This document shows, piece by piece, positions 52,908 through 64,000 of a stretch of 64,000 nucleotides of DNA. Positions within the stretch are counted from its first letter, which is position 1; each line of letters begins with the position of its first letter. This stretch comes from Litomosoides sigmodontis (Eukaryota > Nematoda > Chromadorea > Rhabditida > Onchocercidae). The stretch spans positions 2,126,865 through 2,190,864 of the forward strand of contig OY718806.1 in NCBI GenBank assembly GCA_963070105.1. The letters are read 5' to 3'. A program made the translations under genes and the position numbers. The notes under the pieces are model-generated. The model did no database searches. It had not been told where the DNA came from and saw only the letters and a program-made list of their open reading frames with translations.

Positions 52908-53966
52908 ATGAGTGCAGTAAATTCAAACATTGAACGAAACAGCAAACACATATTGTTATGGTTGACAATAATTACTTCATTACAATTCGTTATGCCAGTT
53001 TGGAGTTTCATGCAACAGAAATATCATCACGACAAACTTAATAATAACGTATGTCTGATAATTATTTCACTGTTAGCATAAAAATTTTCCTGCAATAAAC
53101 AAATAAACAAAAAAAAAAAAGAAAAAAAACGAACAATTTGTTTTGTTTTTCTTTTTGTTTCTCCAATTAACCGGTTTATTATTACAAATTTGATTGTTTG
53201 CAATTTAAATGATCGAAATTTCAAACAGTAAATGTTTGAGCGAATTGTGATTGCCAAACAATTACTCCAATTGATTGGATCGATCATATATCATTTAGGA
53301 TATTGCAAACAATTTGCATCTGCTTGATTTACTAAAACGATCAGGTGAAACGAACTGGGAGGAAGTTGATCCAAACTGTGGAATTTATCGTCATCAATCA
53401 TTGCACGTTGTGATGGATCGAGTTTGTGAACTTTGCCATGAAATGTTTTCGCATGAAGAGAATAGTCTACGTGCTGAGTGTCGGTTCGTCGATTATATAT
53501 TTCTTTGAAAGAATTTTCGTTGTAAATAGCTTTTTCTACAGTTTACCAATGATAATATCACTTTCTAATTTTTTTCAATTTAAGAATTTAAATTATTCAC
53601 GTTCAAATTCATTTAAAGTTTAATAATTTCAAACGATCACTTTCCCATCATATAATATGCTACTTTACACGAATGGTTCACATTCAGATCGTACAATAAT
53701 AGAATAGTTCGTATTTCACTTTGAAATTCAATAATTTAATGAGCGAAATTTATCATTTTTCAAATAATTATTTTATTCATATTAGAAAATTGATGGGGTA
53801 AGAGGGAGAGGAAAAAAAAAAAGGACGTTGCACTAAATTCATATAAAATTCTAATTATAGTGCTTTGTTGTTCTGTTGTTGTTGCAGCAAGAATTGCTTT
53901 CGAAATAGAAAATTTCGTACGTGTCTGCAAATTTTTTCACCTACAACAAATGGCACCGATAATTAA
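52908..53966 (+). CDS. Ion-transport-peptide/CHH-like neuropeptide precursor
   Basis: Predicted secreted neurohormone of the ITP/CHH/MIH family, which regulates ion transport, metabolism or moulting in arthropods. Three phase-consistent exons: 52908-53048, 53299-53483, 53888-53966, giving 134 aa. Seen: a hydrophobic signal segment (HILLWLTIITSLQFVMPVW) after a short N-terminus; a spacer; a Lys-Arg cleavage site (DLLKR); then a peptide starting SGETNWEEVDPNC. The six cysteines are spaced C-X15-C-X2-C-X14-C-X3-C-X8-C. Familiar surroundings are CGIYRH, VCELCHEMF, CRKNCFRNRKFRTCLQIF. Arthropod family members that I recall have X12 rather than X14 in the third gap. The tail NGTDN ends without a Gly-basic amidation signal. 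The intron inside the fifth-cysteine region (after CR) fits the family's usual break. The ATG at 52908 is the first in-frame Met before the signal segment. Confidence 0.8.
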
Positions 53967-56745
53967 CAAATGTGACACTAAACGAATGGTATATTTTCGA
54001 TGGTATAATTTATTTCAAATTACCATTGTTCATTTAAATCTTAAACTTTACACTTCATTTCGGCAATTGCTATTGCTTATTTCACTCTTTCAATTATTTC
54101 TCATGCAATCGTTTGCTGCAAATAATAGGATTACCAATTTTACTAATATATCCTCTAACATTCCTAATAAGCACTAAAAATAAATTTTAAAAAAAAAACT
54201 ATATTTTTGCTAAATTTTAATTTATTCCAGCGATTTTGTTACTTTTTTTCTGAAATTCAACGAATTCATTATTTGTTGCAAACACTAATTAATTTGTCCT
54301 TCTAATTCTTCTAATTCTTTACAGTCTGCTCTCAGTGAAGAAAAAATGGAGCAAAAAAAAATTTTCCTTTCATTTTTGTTTTTATCAATTTCATAATTTA
54401 TGTTTTAAAACTCTAATATGATTGTATCATTCGTCATTCAATATTCATCTCGCAAATCCACAATAATTATTTTACTACAGGCAAATTTTCTCCTCGCTCT
54501 CACAAACCCTCTCACACATGTTATTGTAATCTGAAAATAAATTAAAATTTACAGATTGAATTTACCAATTAAGTAACTTTGATCATTTAGAGGTATTATC
54601 TTCCCAAGTTTATTTTGACGCAATAAAGGGAGAAAAATTTTTTAAATTTGTTAATTTTGTAAAAATTTTTATTTTTACATTGGTTGTATGAATTTTAAAT
54701 TTTGCAATACAGGTGATATCTGTTTTTATACATCTCAGATCAATTTTAGAAGACTTTTTAGCTTAATTCCAGTGCTTTTTATTCTACTCACAGTTTAAAA
54801 AAATGATGAATTAAAGTGATTGGTTGCATAGTAAGTGGTATTTTCTAGGAAAATTATGCAGCAAAAATAATGTATTTCACAATTTCTCTTTGGTAGTTTT
54901 TTAATAATTTAAATTATTTACCAAATTGTTACTTTGTAATTTAAATTCAACTTTTTCGTCAATAAATCCTCTGATCAGACGAACTCCTGATGTCACTCTC
55001 AATAACACTTATTAAACCTTACCACATTTTTATTGATGAAAAATGACCGAGTAGCCGTCAGAGACACAAAGATTGACTTACACCTAAAAACTTATAACGG
55101 TAATCTATCGCCAAATAATTTTTGTATATGAAAATTTAGTGAAGGAAAAAAAAAATTTCAGAAATATTAATCATTTGTTATTGCATAGTGAAACTAACTG
55201 TTTGTACTCAGCTGTAATGAGGTAAAAAAAATGAGGTAAATAAATAAATGATTGTGAAGAAGTGCGAAATGTCAACCACATCATGATAAATATTATTGCA
55301 ATTAGGGAGTGAAATTTGATGATGAAGTAGATGATGGATAGATATTGGCCATGAATGAAGAAACTTTCATTTAAACAGCTTATATTAAAATTCATAAATT
55401 GTCGTCGCTATCGCACTCGTCACTTCTTTCATCATTTTCTACACTTACACAAACAAAGTAATGGCTTAAATTTCATACTACTGTTGTGTGAGCTGATCTT
55501 ATCACACTTGATAGGTAGAATCTTTAATGGAGGCATACAGTGCTATCTGTCAAAATCATAAAATTATCGCTAGAATGAAATATTTCAGGTTAAATTAATC
55601 AAATATAAAATTCGAAATAATTTTACACAGTGCATAATTCTGGACAGAAGTTGATGTTTCAATTGTCAGTTATCTCTCAGGTATGTACGTAAGTTGATTC
55701 ATAATAAGCAGCAGTTTAATGATATCGACTAGCACTCTATGGGTGATTTGAGATATCGCTGGAAGATTGTTTCCGACTTGCGGCTGTTGTTAGCTCACTA
55801 AGAACTAAGAATGTAAAGGACTGTTCTAACATTTAATCTCACTTTCGAATAACTTTTCTGGCTGCAGTAACCTTAAAATTAGGTAAACAAGCAGCCTGCT
55901 TACTGATGCAGTATGCTGCATGAAATTTTTTGCTACGACAAAAGAAAGAAATGGTAACCGTTATTATTATTACTAAATAATAATTATGCATTCCACATTA
56001 TTATGAGACTGTAATGTTAATTTGTAAAGCAATAAAAAGTCAAATATTAAAAAATAATCACTAGTTGCACCGGACTATGCATGGGATCATAATACAATTT
56101 GTCGCAGTTTATTTTTCCGAAATATTTCCAGAAATATCCTTGAGCCTAACTAGATGTACGCGACTAACGAGACTAAAAATCAATAAGTCAGCTTCCACTG
56201 TTTCCAAAAAAGTTTTAAATCAAATTATACTATTGTAAGGAAACTAGTAAGAAAAATAAAACGGATGTTTGCAATCACCAACCCCTTTATCGATTATTCA
56301 TCTTGCCAATGAATAAAACCACATTCATATACATATATACAAGAATTTCGCAGCTTAAAAGTTAAATGTTCAATACTTTTCTATAATCAGAAAACAGTAT
56401 AATAGTGTCATTAGTATAGATTTTTCCTTAAGAACTGAAATGCACTAAATACGATAAAATCTCACGGCAAGTAACTATCCCGAAAATAAAGGTGTTAAGT
56501 TGAAAATGCACAGTGAAACATGTCGGCACATACTGGCATGCAAGATACTGAAATTATCGTTAGACTTAATATGCATAAAATGTTTATACAAGAAAAGTAC
56601 AAAAAAGCTTTCTGAAGAGATTATGATATCATATGAGAATTCACCGAAATGCAGAACAGTAATAGGGAATTAGCAGTTCACAGAAACTCCTAAAAAAAAT
56701 CACAAAAACTTGAATCATTTAGAGTTCGTCTTATATTATTTAATC
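53967..56745. other. Convergent intergenic region (ITP-like gene / PRPSAP)
   Basis: 2.8 kb between facing 3' ends. Open frames at 55171-55561 and elsewhere show no domain or splice partner. I see no supported gene. Confidence 0.5.
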
Positions 56746-59565
56746 TCAGTCACCAATTGTTACACCTCGGAACATTTGTCCCATCGACTCATTGTGATAA
56801 ATTCGCCTGATTGCTTCGCACAACATCGATGATATGTCAACTGTTTTAATTTTATGACAGCGCAACTTCTGCACTTCATGAGGTACTGTGTTTGTCACAA
56901 TTACCTGAATCGTATTAGGAAAATTGAGTGCTGAAGTGTGACACATAAATTAAACAAACAAACAGTAAGCAATATAGCAAGTACGCTATCTTTGCTCAGA
57001 ACATTCCCTAGGTTACCCTTAAATTGTTACAATATGCCAAGTACCATATATGTACTGTCAAACAAATTGGAGCAATTCAATTCCCTCAATCATTGCTTAT
57101 CAACTGTTCCTTATAATTGTTCCTTTTTCTTACTATTACTGATAAGAAGTTCTCGTTTTGAGATCAGCTAACCTACTGCTTAACGCTAAAATAAATTATA
57201 ATTACGCGACTATCAGAAAGCTGCTAATAGTGTACTGCGAATGTTTTCTATTTTATAGGATTTTTAGTTTAAAGGATATGGGGAACTACTTAATTTTATT
57301 CCAAATATAGTAACCGATCTAATTTTACATTAGCAGTTAATAAATCAACAATGACAACTGCAAGTGTAGTTTACCTCCGTAATGGGCGAAGACTCCAGAA
57401 GATCAGGAGCATCTGCTGATAATAAGCCATGTGTCGCTATGACATAAATTTTATAAGCGCCACGATTTTTCAACACCTCAGCAACAGCGACGAACGATTG
57501 TGCATCATCAATTATATCATCCTGTAAACGAACATGAAACGTTTGATCGGAAAGCATTCATGTTTTATTTCTCACTAAAAATGGAATACATTCACTATTT
57601 GCAACGAAAGAGAAATGCTTAAATCGATGGCTTACCACCATAATCGCTATCCGTCCACCTACATCACCAACAACTGTCAGTGGAGGTTTTTCCTTTGCAA
57701 CTTGAGCTAAAAAGTCATAATAAGATAGAGACATGCATTGTCCTAAGTACAGTTTAAAACAACGGTGTTACAAAGCAGCTGTGAAGCTTATGTTTCAGTA
57801 ATAAGGAATACTTAAAATAATGCTTGTTTTATTTGCAAAACTTTTGAATGAATTTATCTCAACAAAGTTGAGCTGACAAGCCTCTAAATTTCGCCTCGAA
57901 AGATAAATTCTGTACTTCATCAAACCTTAAAGAGTAATTTGAAACAAGAAATCTCAAATCGTAAGTTCAGATTATAAGAATTGGTACTAAATGGTAGAGG
58001 CATTTAAATGATTATTAGCTTCAAACTTGTCCAATATGATTTCCCATTACAAAGAAATGTTACCTGGAAATAGCTCGAAACTGGTAAGATTTTCATTTGG
58101 CTTGGCATCCAGCGGAGGACTTTGACGACCATCTTCTAAACCACTTTCTTCAACAGCTTTCTGCTCACCGTGTATAACTGCTACACCTGAAATTTTTGTG
58201 TGAAACTGGAAAAAACAGGCCAAGTTTCTCGAGTCAAATCTAATCACCATCGTCATCACCGAAAGATCTGTATAGATCTACTATCTGTTTCACTGAAGAC
58301 CTATCCAGTCTTTACTTTAAATTCTTAATATACTTTTGCTAATATTTACCTAATCTCAGACGATCTGCATAGGATGTTGCCTTATTCATGACACCGGGAT
58401 TCTTTGCAACTATCACAGCATTTTTATAGTCCGGTATCTAAATTTTTTGATTTTGAAAAACAAAATGACGAACGAGTACATCAATTGATCTTTTAGAAAG
58501 TGCGCTTAACGCAATTACAATCATTTTATAATAGAAAACGTCCTAAAAAAAAAACCAAACCAAACATTTTCTTTTATGTATTGCAATAGAAAGGGTGAAG
58601 CGCGTAGGTTTTCCACAGGCACTGAAAAGAATCCTTGGATTTCTTTCCTGTACAAATCGAGAGAAACTATTCGTGTCGCTCCTGCAATTTCTTTTTCTCA
58701 TAATTGAACAAGGATTTTCAACATTTTATTTCATATATTAATAAGCTTAGTAGTGTCTGTGAATTATAAACAAACCACTTCGTCAAATGAAAAAGGAATG
58801 AAATGAAGCTATGGTAATTACCAGAATTGCACATCATATCAGCAATAAGTTTCACTGGTATGGATGACCGACGTAACATTCGACACTGTTTACTATAAGG
58901 CAGATATGGCATTACTACTGTTATCGTTTTTGCCATTGAAGTTTTACATGCATATATTAATATCATTAATTCCATAATGTTATTATTTACGTCCCTGAAA
59001 TTTAACAATTTGAAAAATGCAGCACTTCTCGAGGCTTAATTAACAAATAAATTAAATTTAATAGTTCCAAAGTTTGAAAGATTTAAAGCTTTCTTGTTTC
59101 CAATCATTAACAATGCACAACAGTCCTCATGCTAAATCATGTGCTGCACTAACCAGCTATCTTCCTATGATTCCAATCAAATATTAACTATTTTGAGTCA
59201 TATTGCGTTCTTCATATTTGCATTAATATTCTAATACAATTTCATCAAAATACACAAATATAACAATTTACTTTGAACCAGACTGAAGAATGAACACATG
59301 CTTCCCACGAACACTCTGCTTGATTTCAACGGAAGTTTCACGATTTGTTCTATTGTAAACAATCGCCTCTCCAAGCTTAATTCCTAGGCGTCTGCAAAAA
59401 CAATTTCCTGTTAGCGATTAAATCAATAGAAACTTTCAAACAGCTGAGAAAAATTCATCACCACGAATGAACTTACTCGGAAACTAGCTTTGCTAATTCC
59501 ATATGAGAATTCCCAGCAAGCAGTACCATTCCACTACTTTCGTCAGTAAAATATCGCGTCGACAT
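56746..59565 (-). CDS. Phosphoribosyl pyrophosphate synthetase-associated protein (PRPSAP)
   Basis: Non-catalytic partner that binds and regulates PRPP synthetase, which makes the PRPP used for nucleotide synthesis. Nine phase-consistent exons: 59477-59565, 59272-59391, 58822-58994, 58566-58681, 58350-58437, 58064-58186, 57636-57706, 57375-57521, 56746-56904, giving 361 aa. Seen: ATG with [105 protein letters not shown], the insert typical of associated proteins; [57 protein letters not shown]; ending RGVTIGD. The PRPP-binding loop reads [10 protein letters not shown], as in associated proteins, instead of the DDMADTCGT-type loop of active synthetases. The usual DLH of the family is DLY here. 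Confidence 0.94.
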
Positions 59566-62500
59566 CTCTTACAGTTAGTTCACAAGCACTCCTCAACGTA
59601 TCAGATTAACAGTGCGTAAGGTGTAAGTGTGAGAGAATGCGTGAGAGCATTGCGTGATTCAGTCAACGATCACACATACTACTGTATCCAATACAGCAGC
59701 GATATTCCAAAAAATCAGTCGGAAACTTCTGACACATAGCGTGGGAAGTGGCATGTTGTGTGTTGCGGGATTTACCTCTCTTTGCTCTTCTCTTCATCTC
59801 TCACTGATTCCCACACGCTGTAAATTACGCATGCATTCATAGGAGTAGGAGGACGGGTGTAGTGCTTGATGAACTGTGTAAATTTTAACATTGGTCATTT
59901 CGAGGTGTCAAAAATTTCCCACAACGAATAACTAAAGGTTTAATACAATGGCTCATTTCTTGGACTGATCACTCTCTAACTATCTCAAAGATATTGGGAA
60001 ATTCTGTGGCGTCTAAACATCTTGTTGTAATATCTAGCAACAGAAAAATAATTAATTAATAGTAAATAAATAATAAATAAATTAAATTAAATTAAATATA
60101 TATATACCGACTAAATTCCAGAAGTCATACATACATATGGAAAAAAACAAATCATTAATTCTCTAAAATAAAAATTCAAAATTCTTTGTGAAATCAGTGT
60201 TTGTCGGTAAATTTAGATTTGAAGTACACTGAACGTGTGTGCAAAGTGTGCAAGAATTTCCAATGTCTTTTTTTACTACATATAGAAGGAAAGAGTAGTG
60301 AGCAAGTAATAGTCTCGATGCGAAATGCACGAAAGCTATATAAATCAGCAAAACCTACCATAACTGTAATACTTTGGAAAAGCTTCGCAGCTCAGTTAGT
60401 TTCTTCACCAAACTCATGTGATCGCTAAGTTGGAAGCTGTGGAAAGGCTTAAATTCACGATCATGATAACGAGATATCTCTCTTTTTCCATACTTTCATT
60501 TCATCAAAAATTAGTAGATCACTTAAGGCTAACAACCCCTGTCTGTGAACATAAAGCAATTAATTTTAGTAGATCTCAAAAATTTCACTACAACCTTATC
60601 GTTCAACTCTTTCCCACGTGTGATTTCACCGTGCTTTTCTCAATCTTCATTTAACCTATAATAATTTACCATCACAATCTAAGAGTTCGTTTCGGCGTTG
60701 CGCAAAACACTCACCGTATAAAATTGAAATTAAAATCGTGAATGAGCCAAGGGAACTTTGTGAAAATGTGTAATTGGAATAGATCAAATTATGATTTAAG
60801 AAGTTATCGGAAAAACACATTCGCTTTCGACGTGTTACATTGCGGAAGCACTATCATCTATATGAAGGAAGGATTTGTGTGCTGCAATACGGCGGCGAGG
60901 CGATAGCCATTAATTAGGTAGATTACTACTGCGCTAGCAAGTGGGAAGTGGTGTTGGATTGATCTAACCGCAGTTTTCATTGCGATGCCAAGTCAATACG
61001 GTCGATGCAAACGTCGTCATCATCCAACGATATTTCAACGACCAACTCATCACCATCACTTACTCGAATTTGTCTTATAATTTCCTCAACTTACGTTTGA
61101 GACTTAAAATTTTTCTCAAGCTTGCCGAAGATTGTTCAGCACACATGAAAAGGTATAGGTAATTTTGAAATTTCGCATTGATCTCATTTTTAGCCTTATG
61201 TTATTGTGCATTTTTGATTGCACCTTGTGAAGAAACATTTGGCATACATAAGAACAATAGGTTATTTTTGTAATTTTTTACAAAAATTCACAAAATTCAA
61301 CAGTTTTACGTGTTATTTTTTGTCCTTTTCCTCCATCCTTCATGCTAATTTTTCCTTTTGCAGTGCAAAAAAAAAAAAAATTCCCCCAAAAAATTTACAA
61401 AAGGATACCGAACATATAAGTTGACGCAATACGTGAAACGTGGTAAACATTAACATTTATCTCGCCAACTGCATATCTACCATATATGACTTCTGACTGA
61501 CTAACTACTAACTGACGACTATCCATAGTGAAAGAGACGAAAGGATGGTGGAAAGCATATCACTGATCTCTGGTCAATGAGAAATGAGAAATTATACAAT
61601 TCTGTAGATGAAAATATCGGTAGAAGAAATAGTGCAATAATTTAATAGAGAATAAAGTTATGATGCAAAGTAACATGTAAGAAAGAGTATTTAAACAGAG
61701 CAGAGAGGAAGATAAGTTAGAAATATGGAAAAAAAAAGTAATTGATGATGAAAATCGAGAAATATTCAGAGAGCTAGAAATATGGTAATAATAACGATAT
61801 TTATGAATGAATGAACCGCCGCCTGTCACAACGTGAGTAGTTGCATAAATACCGATGATTCACTGTTACTTAATTCATTCTTGACTTATCGATGATAACG
61901 TGTGCGGTTGCTTTTTTCACGTTTGAGCGATTAATGTTGTTGGTTGGAATTTCGTTATGCTTTTGTTTTTCCCACGTAAGTGATATGAGGCAATTTTTTT
62001 TTTTTGTTGCGTGGGACCATTTCATTCTTCTTCGTTTTCTTTTTCCGAGATTTGAAAATGAGATGAGAGTGGTTAAGGAATACATGAAATACATTGGATC
62101 TAAAATTCTTATGCTTTGGACGTTTTTGGTAAATTAATTAATTAATGTGCTAATTTATTGCTGAACAAGACAGATGAATTATTGTGTAATATTAAAGTTG
62201 AAGTAAAGAAAAATAAACAAAGGCGAAAAAGGAAGATGGAATGTTTTTTCATGCATATAGTATATGATGATGATCAGAGGAAGATTGAAATTTTTAACTT
62301 GAATATAATCGATTATCTGGTATGTGCAAATTTTTCCCGTTAAAATAATTAATAATACCTTCGGTTCTGCAATTAAAATATTGTAAATGTTAGCTTAATT
62401 AATTTTACATCTCTTTTTAATGTTTTAGCTTAAAATTAGCTACTAATTAAAAGTTTCCATCGATTGGCTTTATATTTTCCCCCAAAATAGACCGATTGAT

Positions 62501-63022
62501 AACACTTTGTGCTACTTTAATCGCAAGCACGAATCATTTTTTTGTCAACAATGTCCCGAAAAATTTTGCATAATTAATTAAGCATGACGTTAGCCGAATG
62601 CATTGTCTAGCTCTATTCCACTTGTCCAATAAATGAAAAGAAAAAGAGAAAAAAAGAACAGTTATGATGCTTAAATTGATGGTGAGCGGTCGGTTTGTGC
62701 TTCACGTTTGAGTTAGCTAAGCGTGTCCGTTAAACTTTAATGAGGGAATGTTTTGAGAATGTTTTTAGTTAAATGTAAAGTAAATGTACTTAACATTGCG
62801 TGTGATTATTATTTACTGGAAATCGATAAATTTATTTAGCTAATATTTTTCCTGAATTTAATAAAGAAAAAAAAAGGAAGCTCCATTTTGTGATTGTATT
62901 TCATCTGTCATGCAATGCTACTAATACATATAATTTCGAAATTTCTATTGTCGTTTTAAATTAAAATATTTCATAAAAATTGATTGCTTATTTTCTCACT
63001 CGTTTTGCAGTAATCAAAAATA
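59566..63022. other. Divergent intergenic region (PRPSAP / WBP2-like)
   Basis: 3.5 kb between divergent genes. It contains a serine-rich short frame near 61004, several basic or low-complexity frames and AT-rich runs, but nothing I can connect by splicing. It should carry both promoters. A TTTTGCAG acceptor just before 63011 could be a spliced-leader or 5' UTR acceptor for the WBP2-like gene. Confidence 0.5.
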
Positions 63023-64000
63023 ATGTCAGTGAATACATCAGCAACACCGGATGGACGTGGAGTGCTAATTTATAATGGCGAAATGTTTGATTTTATATTT
63101 TCCATTTACGTAGAAATATGAAAACATGCTTAAAATTTTGAAATTTGTTAAATTTTTTTTTTCATTTTAGAATGCTTCAACAGTTTAAATGCATAAAAAT
63201 GAATTTGATATGGTTAATAATGCTAGATGAAAATACTCATCGAATTTTCAACCAAATCTTCGTTTGATAATGATCTGCTTATTTGAAGGATATTAATTTA
63301 CGCAGATGAAGTGAGCTGTCATTTTGAGAATGGACCGGATAGCATTTTCAGAGGGAATAAATCAGGAAATTTATACTTAACTAGTCATCGTGTAAGATTT
63401 TTAATTCCTTTATTTTTCTCATCATTTTGTATTTTAATTATTATTGCTAAATGTAAGAATGAATTTGTTGTTATAGGTCATTTTCATCAATCGCAAAAAT
63501 GATTCATTGCGTTCGTTTTCAATGCCATTTCACTGCATGAAAAATGTGAAACTTGAGCAACCTGTTTTTGGAGCTAATTTTTTGAAAGGCACTGCTATAG
63601 CGCAACCTGGTGGTGAGCATCTTCAAAATCTAAGCTTCATCATTGCTAATGAAGCAATATGATCTTTTAACGCACCAATTGTTTTCCTTCTGTTACCACA
63701 AATATTATTTCTTTTTTTTAACAGTGTACTATAGTAATTCTCAACGAGCTAGCAAATTAATTTTAGGTAATTGGAATGGACAGGTTACATTTAAATTAAC
63801 ATTCGGTAAAGGAGGATGCATTGATTTTGGAATGGCATTGTTAAAAGCTGTGGACATGGGTTTGTTTTTTTTATTTTTTTGCATAAAAGCAAGATATATG
63901 TTATTTTTTCATTAATAAAACACCAATCATTTGATAGCAACAACTGCCTATCATGCATTTGCAGCTCAACGCTTTCGTCCGTACGGTTCACCGCCAGCTT
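63023..64000 (+). CDS. WW-domain-binding protein 2 (WBP2)-like GRAM-domain protein, 5' part
   Basis: WBP2 is an adaptor and transcriptional coactivator that binds WW-domain proteins such as YAP through PPxY motifs; its GRAM domain is N-terminal. Exons: 63023 to about 63079, 63306-63391, 63477-63612, 63725-63859, 63965 to beyond the edge. Seen: MSVNTSATPDGRGVLIYN; DEVSCHFENG; FRGNKSGNLYLTSHRVIFIN; SFSMPFHCMKNVKLEQPVFG; ANFLKGTAIAQPG; NGQVTFKLTFGKGGCIDFG; RFRPYGSPPA. This tracks the GRAM domain through the start of the proline-rich tail. The junction between the first two exons is not settled. The only phase-correct donor I see is a GC at 63080 (AATG then GCGAAA), which would read IYNDEVSC; a GT donor at about 63113 is out of phase. 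The gene continues past the right edge, where the PPxY motifs would be expected. Confidence 0.88.

Noticed and set aside
52688..52933. Hydrophobic 81-codon frame upstream of the ITP-like gene
   Set aside because: It is in a different frame from the mature peptide; the ATG at 52908 opens the signal segment that joins in phase.
60163..61424. Several 60-78 codon frames upstream of the WBP2-like gene
   Set aside because: Short, compositionally biased and not linkable by splice sites; no family resemblance.

Overview
The window looks like nuclear DNA of a nematode, most likely a filarial (spirurid) parasite. It is AT-rich and full of microsatellites. Its genes are split into many short exons (about 30-270 nt) with AG-ending acceptors, mostly TTTCAG-like, and introns of about 100-900 nt. 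The recognisable proteins are animal housekeeping, neuronal and signalling proteins. There are no prokaryotic operons, IS elements, CRISPR arrays or recognisable tRNA/rRNA genes. I rebuilt the gene models by hand from splice sites and reading phase. Nearly all junctions given are phase-consistent, but none was checked against transcripts or databases, and the species is not determined.

Layout: (1) 59-7486 (+), 3' part of the dynactin p150-Glued gene (dnc-1), running off the left edge. (2) 8265-12371 (-), a divergent Cys-loop ligand-gated channel subunit, convergent with dnc-1. (3) 15826-17474 (-), a small secreted protein with 28 consecutive glutamines. (4) 18601-21031 (-), an unrecognised acidic, Ser/Thr-rich protein with degenerate GLT repeats. 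(5) 23574-28333 (+), an NR2E-type nuclear receptor with a ~1.5 kb pure ATT repeat in one intron. (6) 31807-34302 (+), a G-alpha-12 class subunit (gpa-12). (7) 35313-37411 (+), succinyl-CoA ligase alpha subunit. (8) 38450-46133 (-), a Tiki/TRABD2-type TraB-family membrane metalloprotease. (9) 52908-53966 (+), an ITP/CHH-like six-cysteine neuropeptide precursor. (10) 56746-59565 (-), a PRPP-synthetase-associated protein (PRPSAP). (11) 63023-64000 (+), 5' part of a WBP2-like GRAM-domain gene, running off the right edge.

The genes do not form one pathway. Several have signalling or neuronal roles in related families (channel, nuclear receptor, G-alpha-12, Tiki, ITP-like peptide), mixed with metabolism (succinyl-CoA ligase, PRPSAP) and transport (dynactin). 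The longest gene-free stretches are 28334-31806, the divergent 46134-52907 interval between the Tiki and ITP-like genes, and the divergent 59566-63022 interval between PRPSAP and WBP2. The most interesting items are the secreted poly-Q protein, the ITP/CHH-like peptide, the complete Tiki-like gene, the giant ATT array, and the novel protein at 18601-21031.
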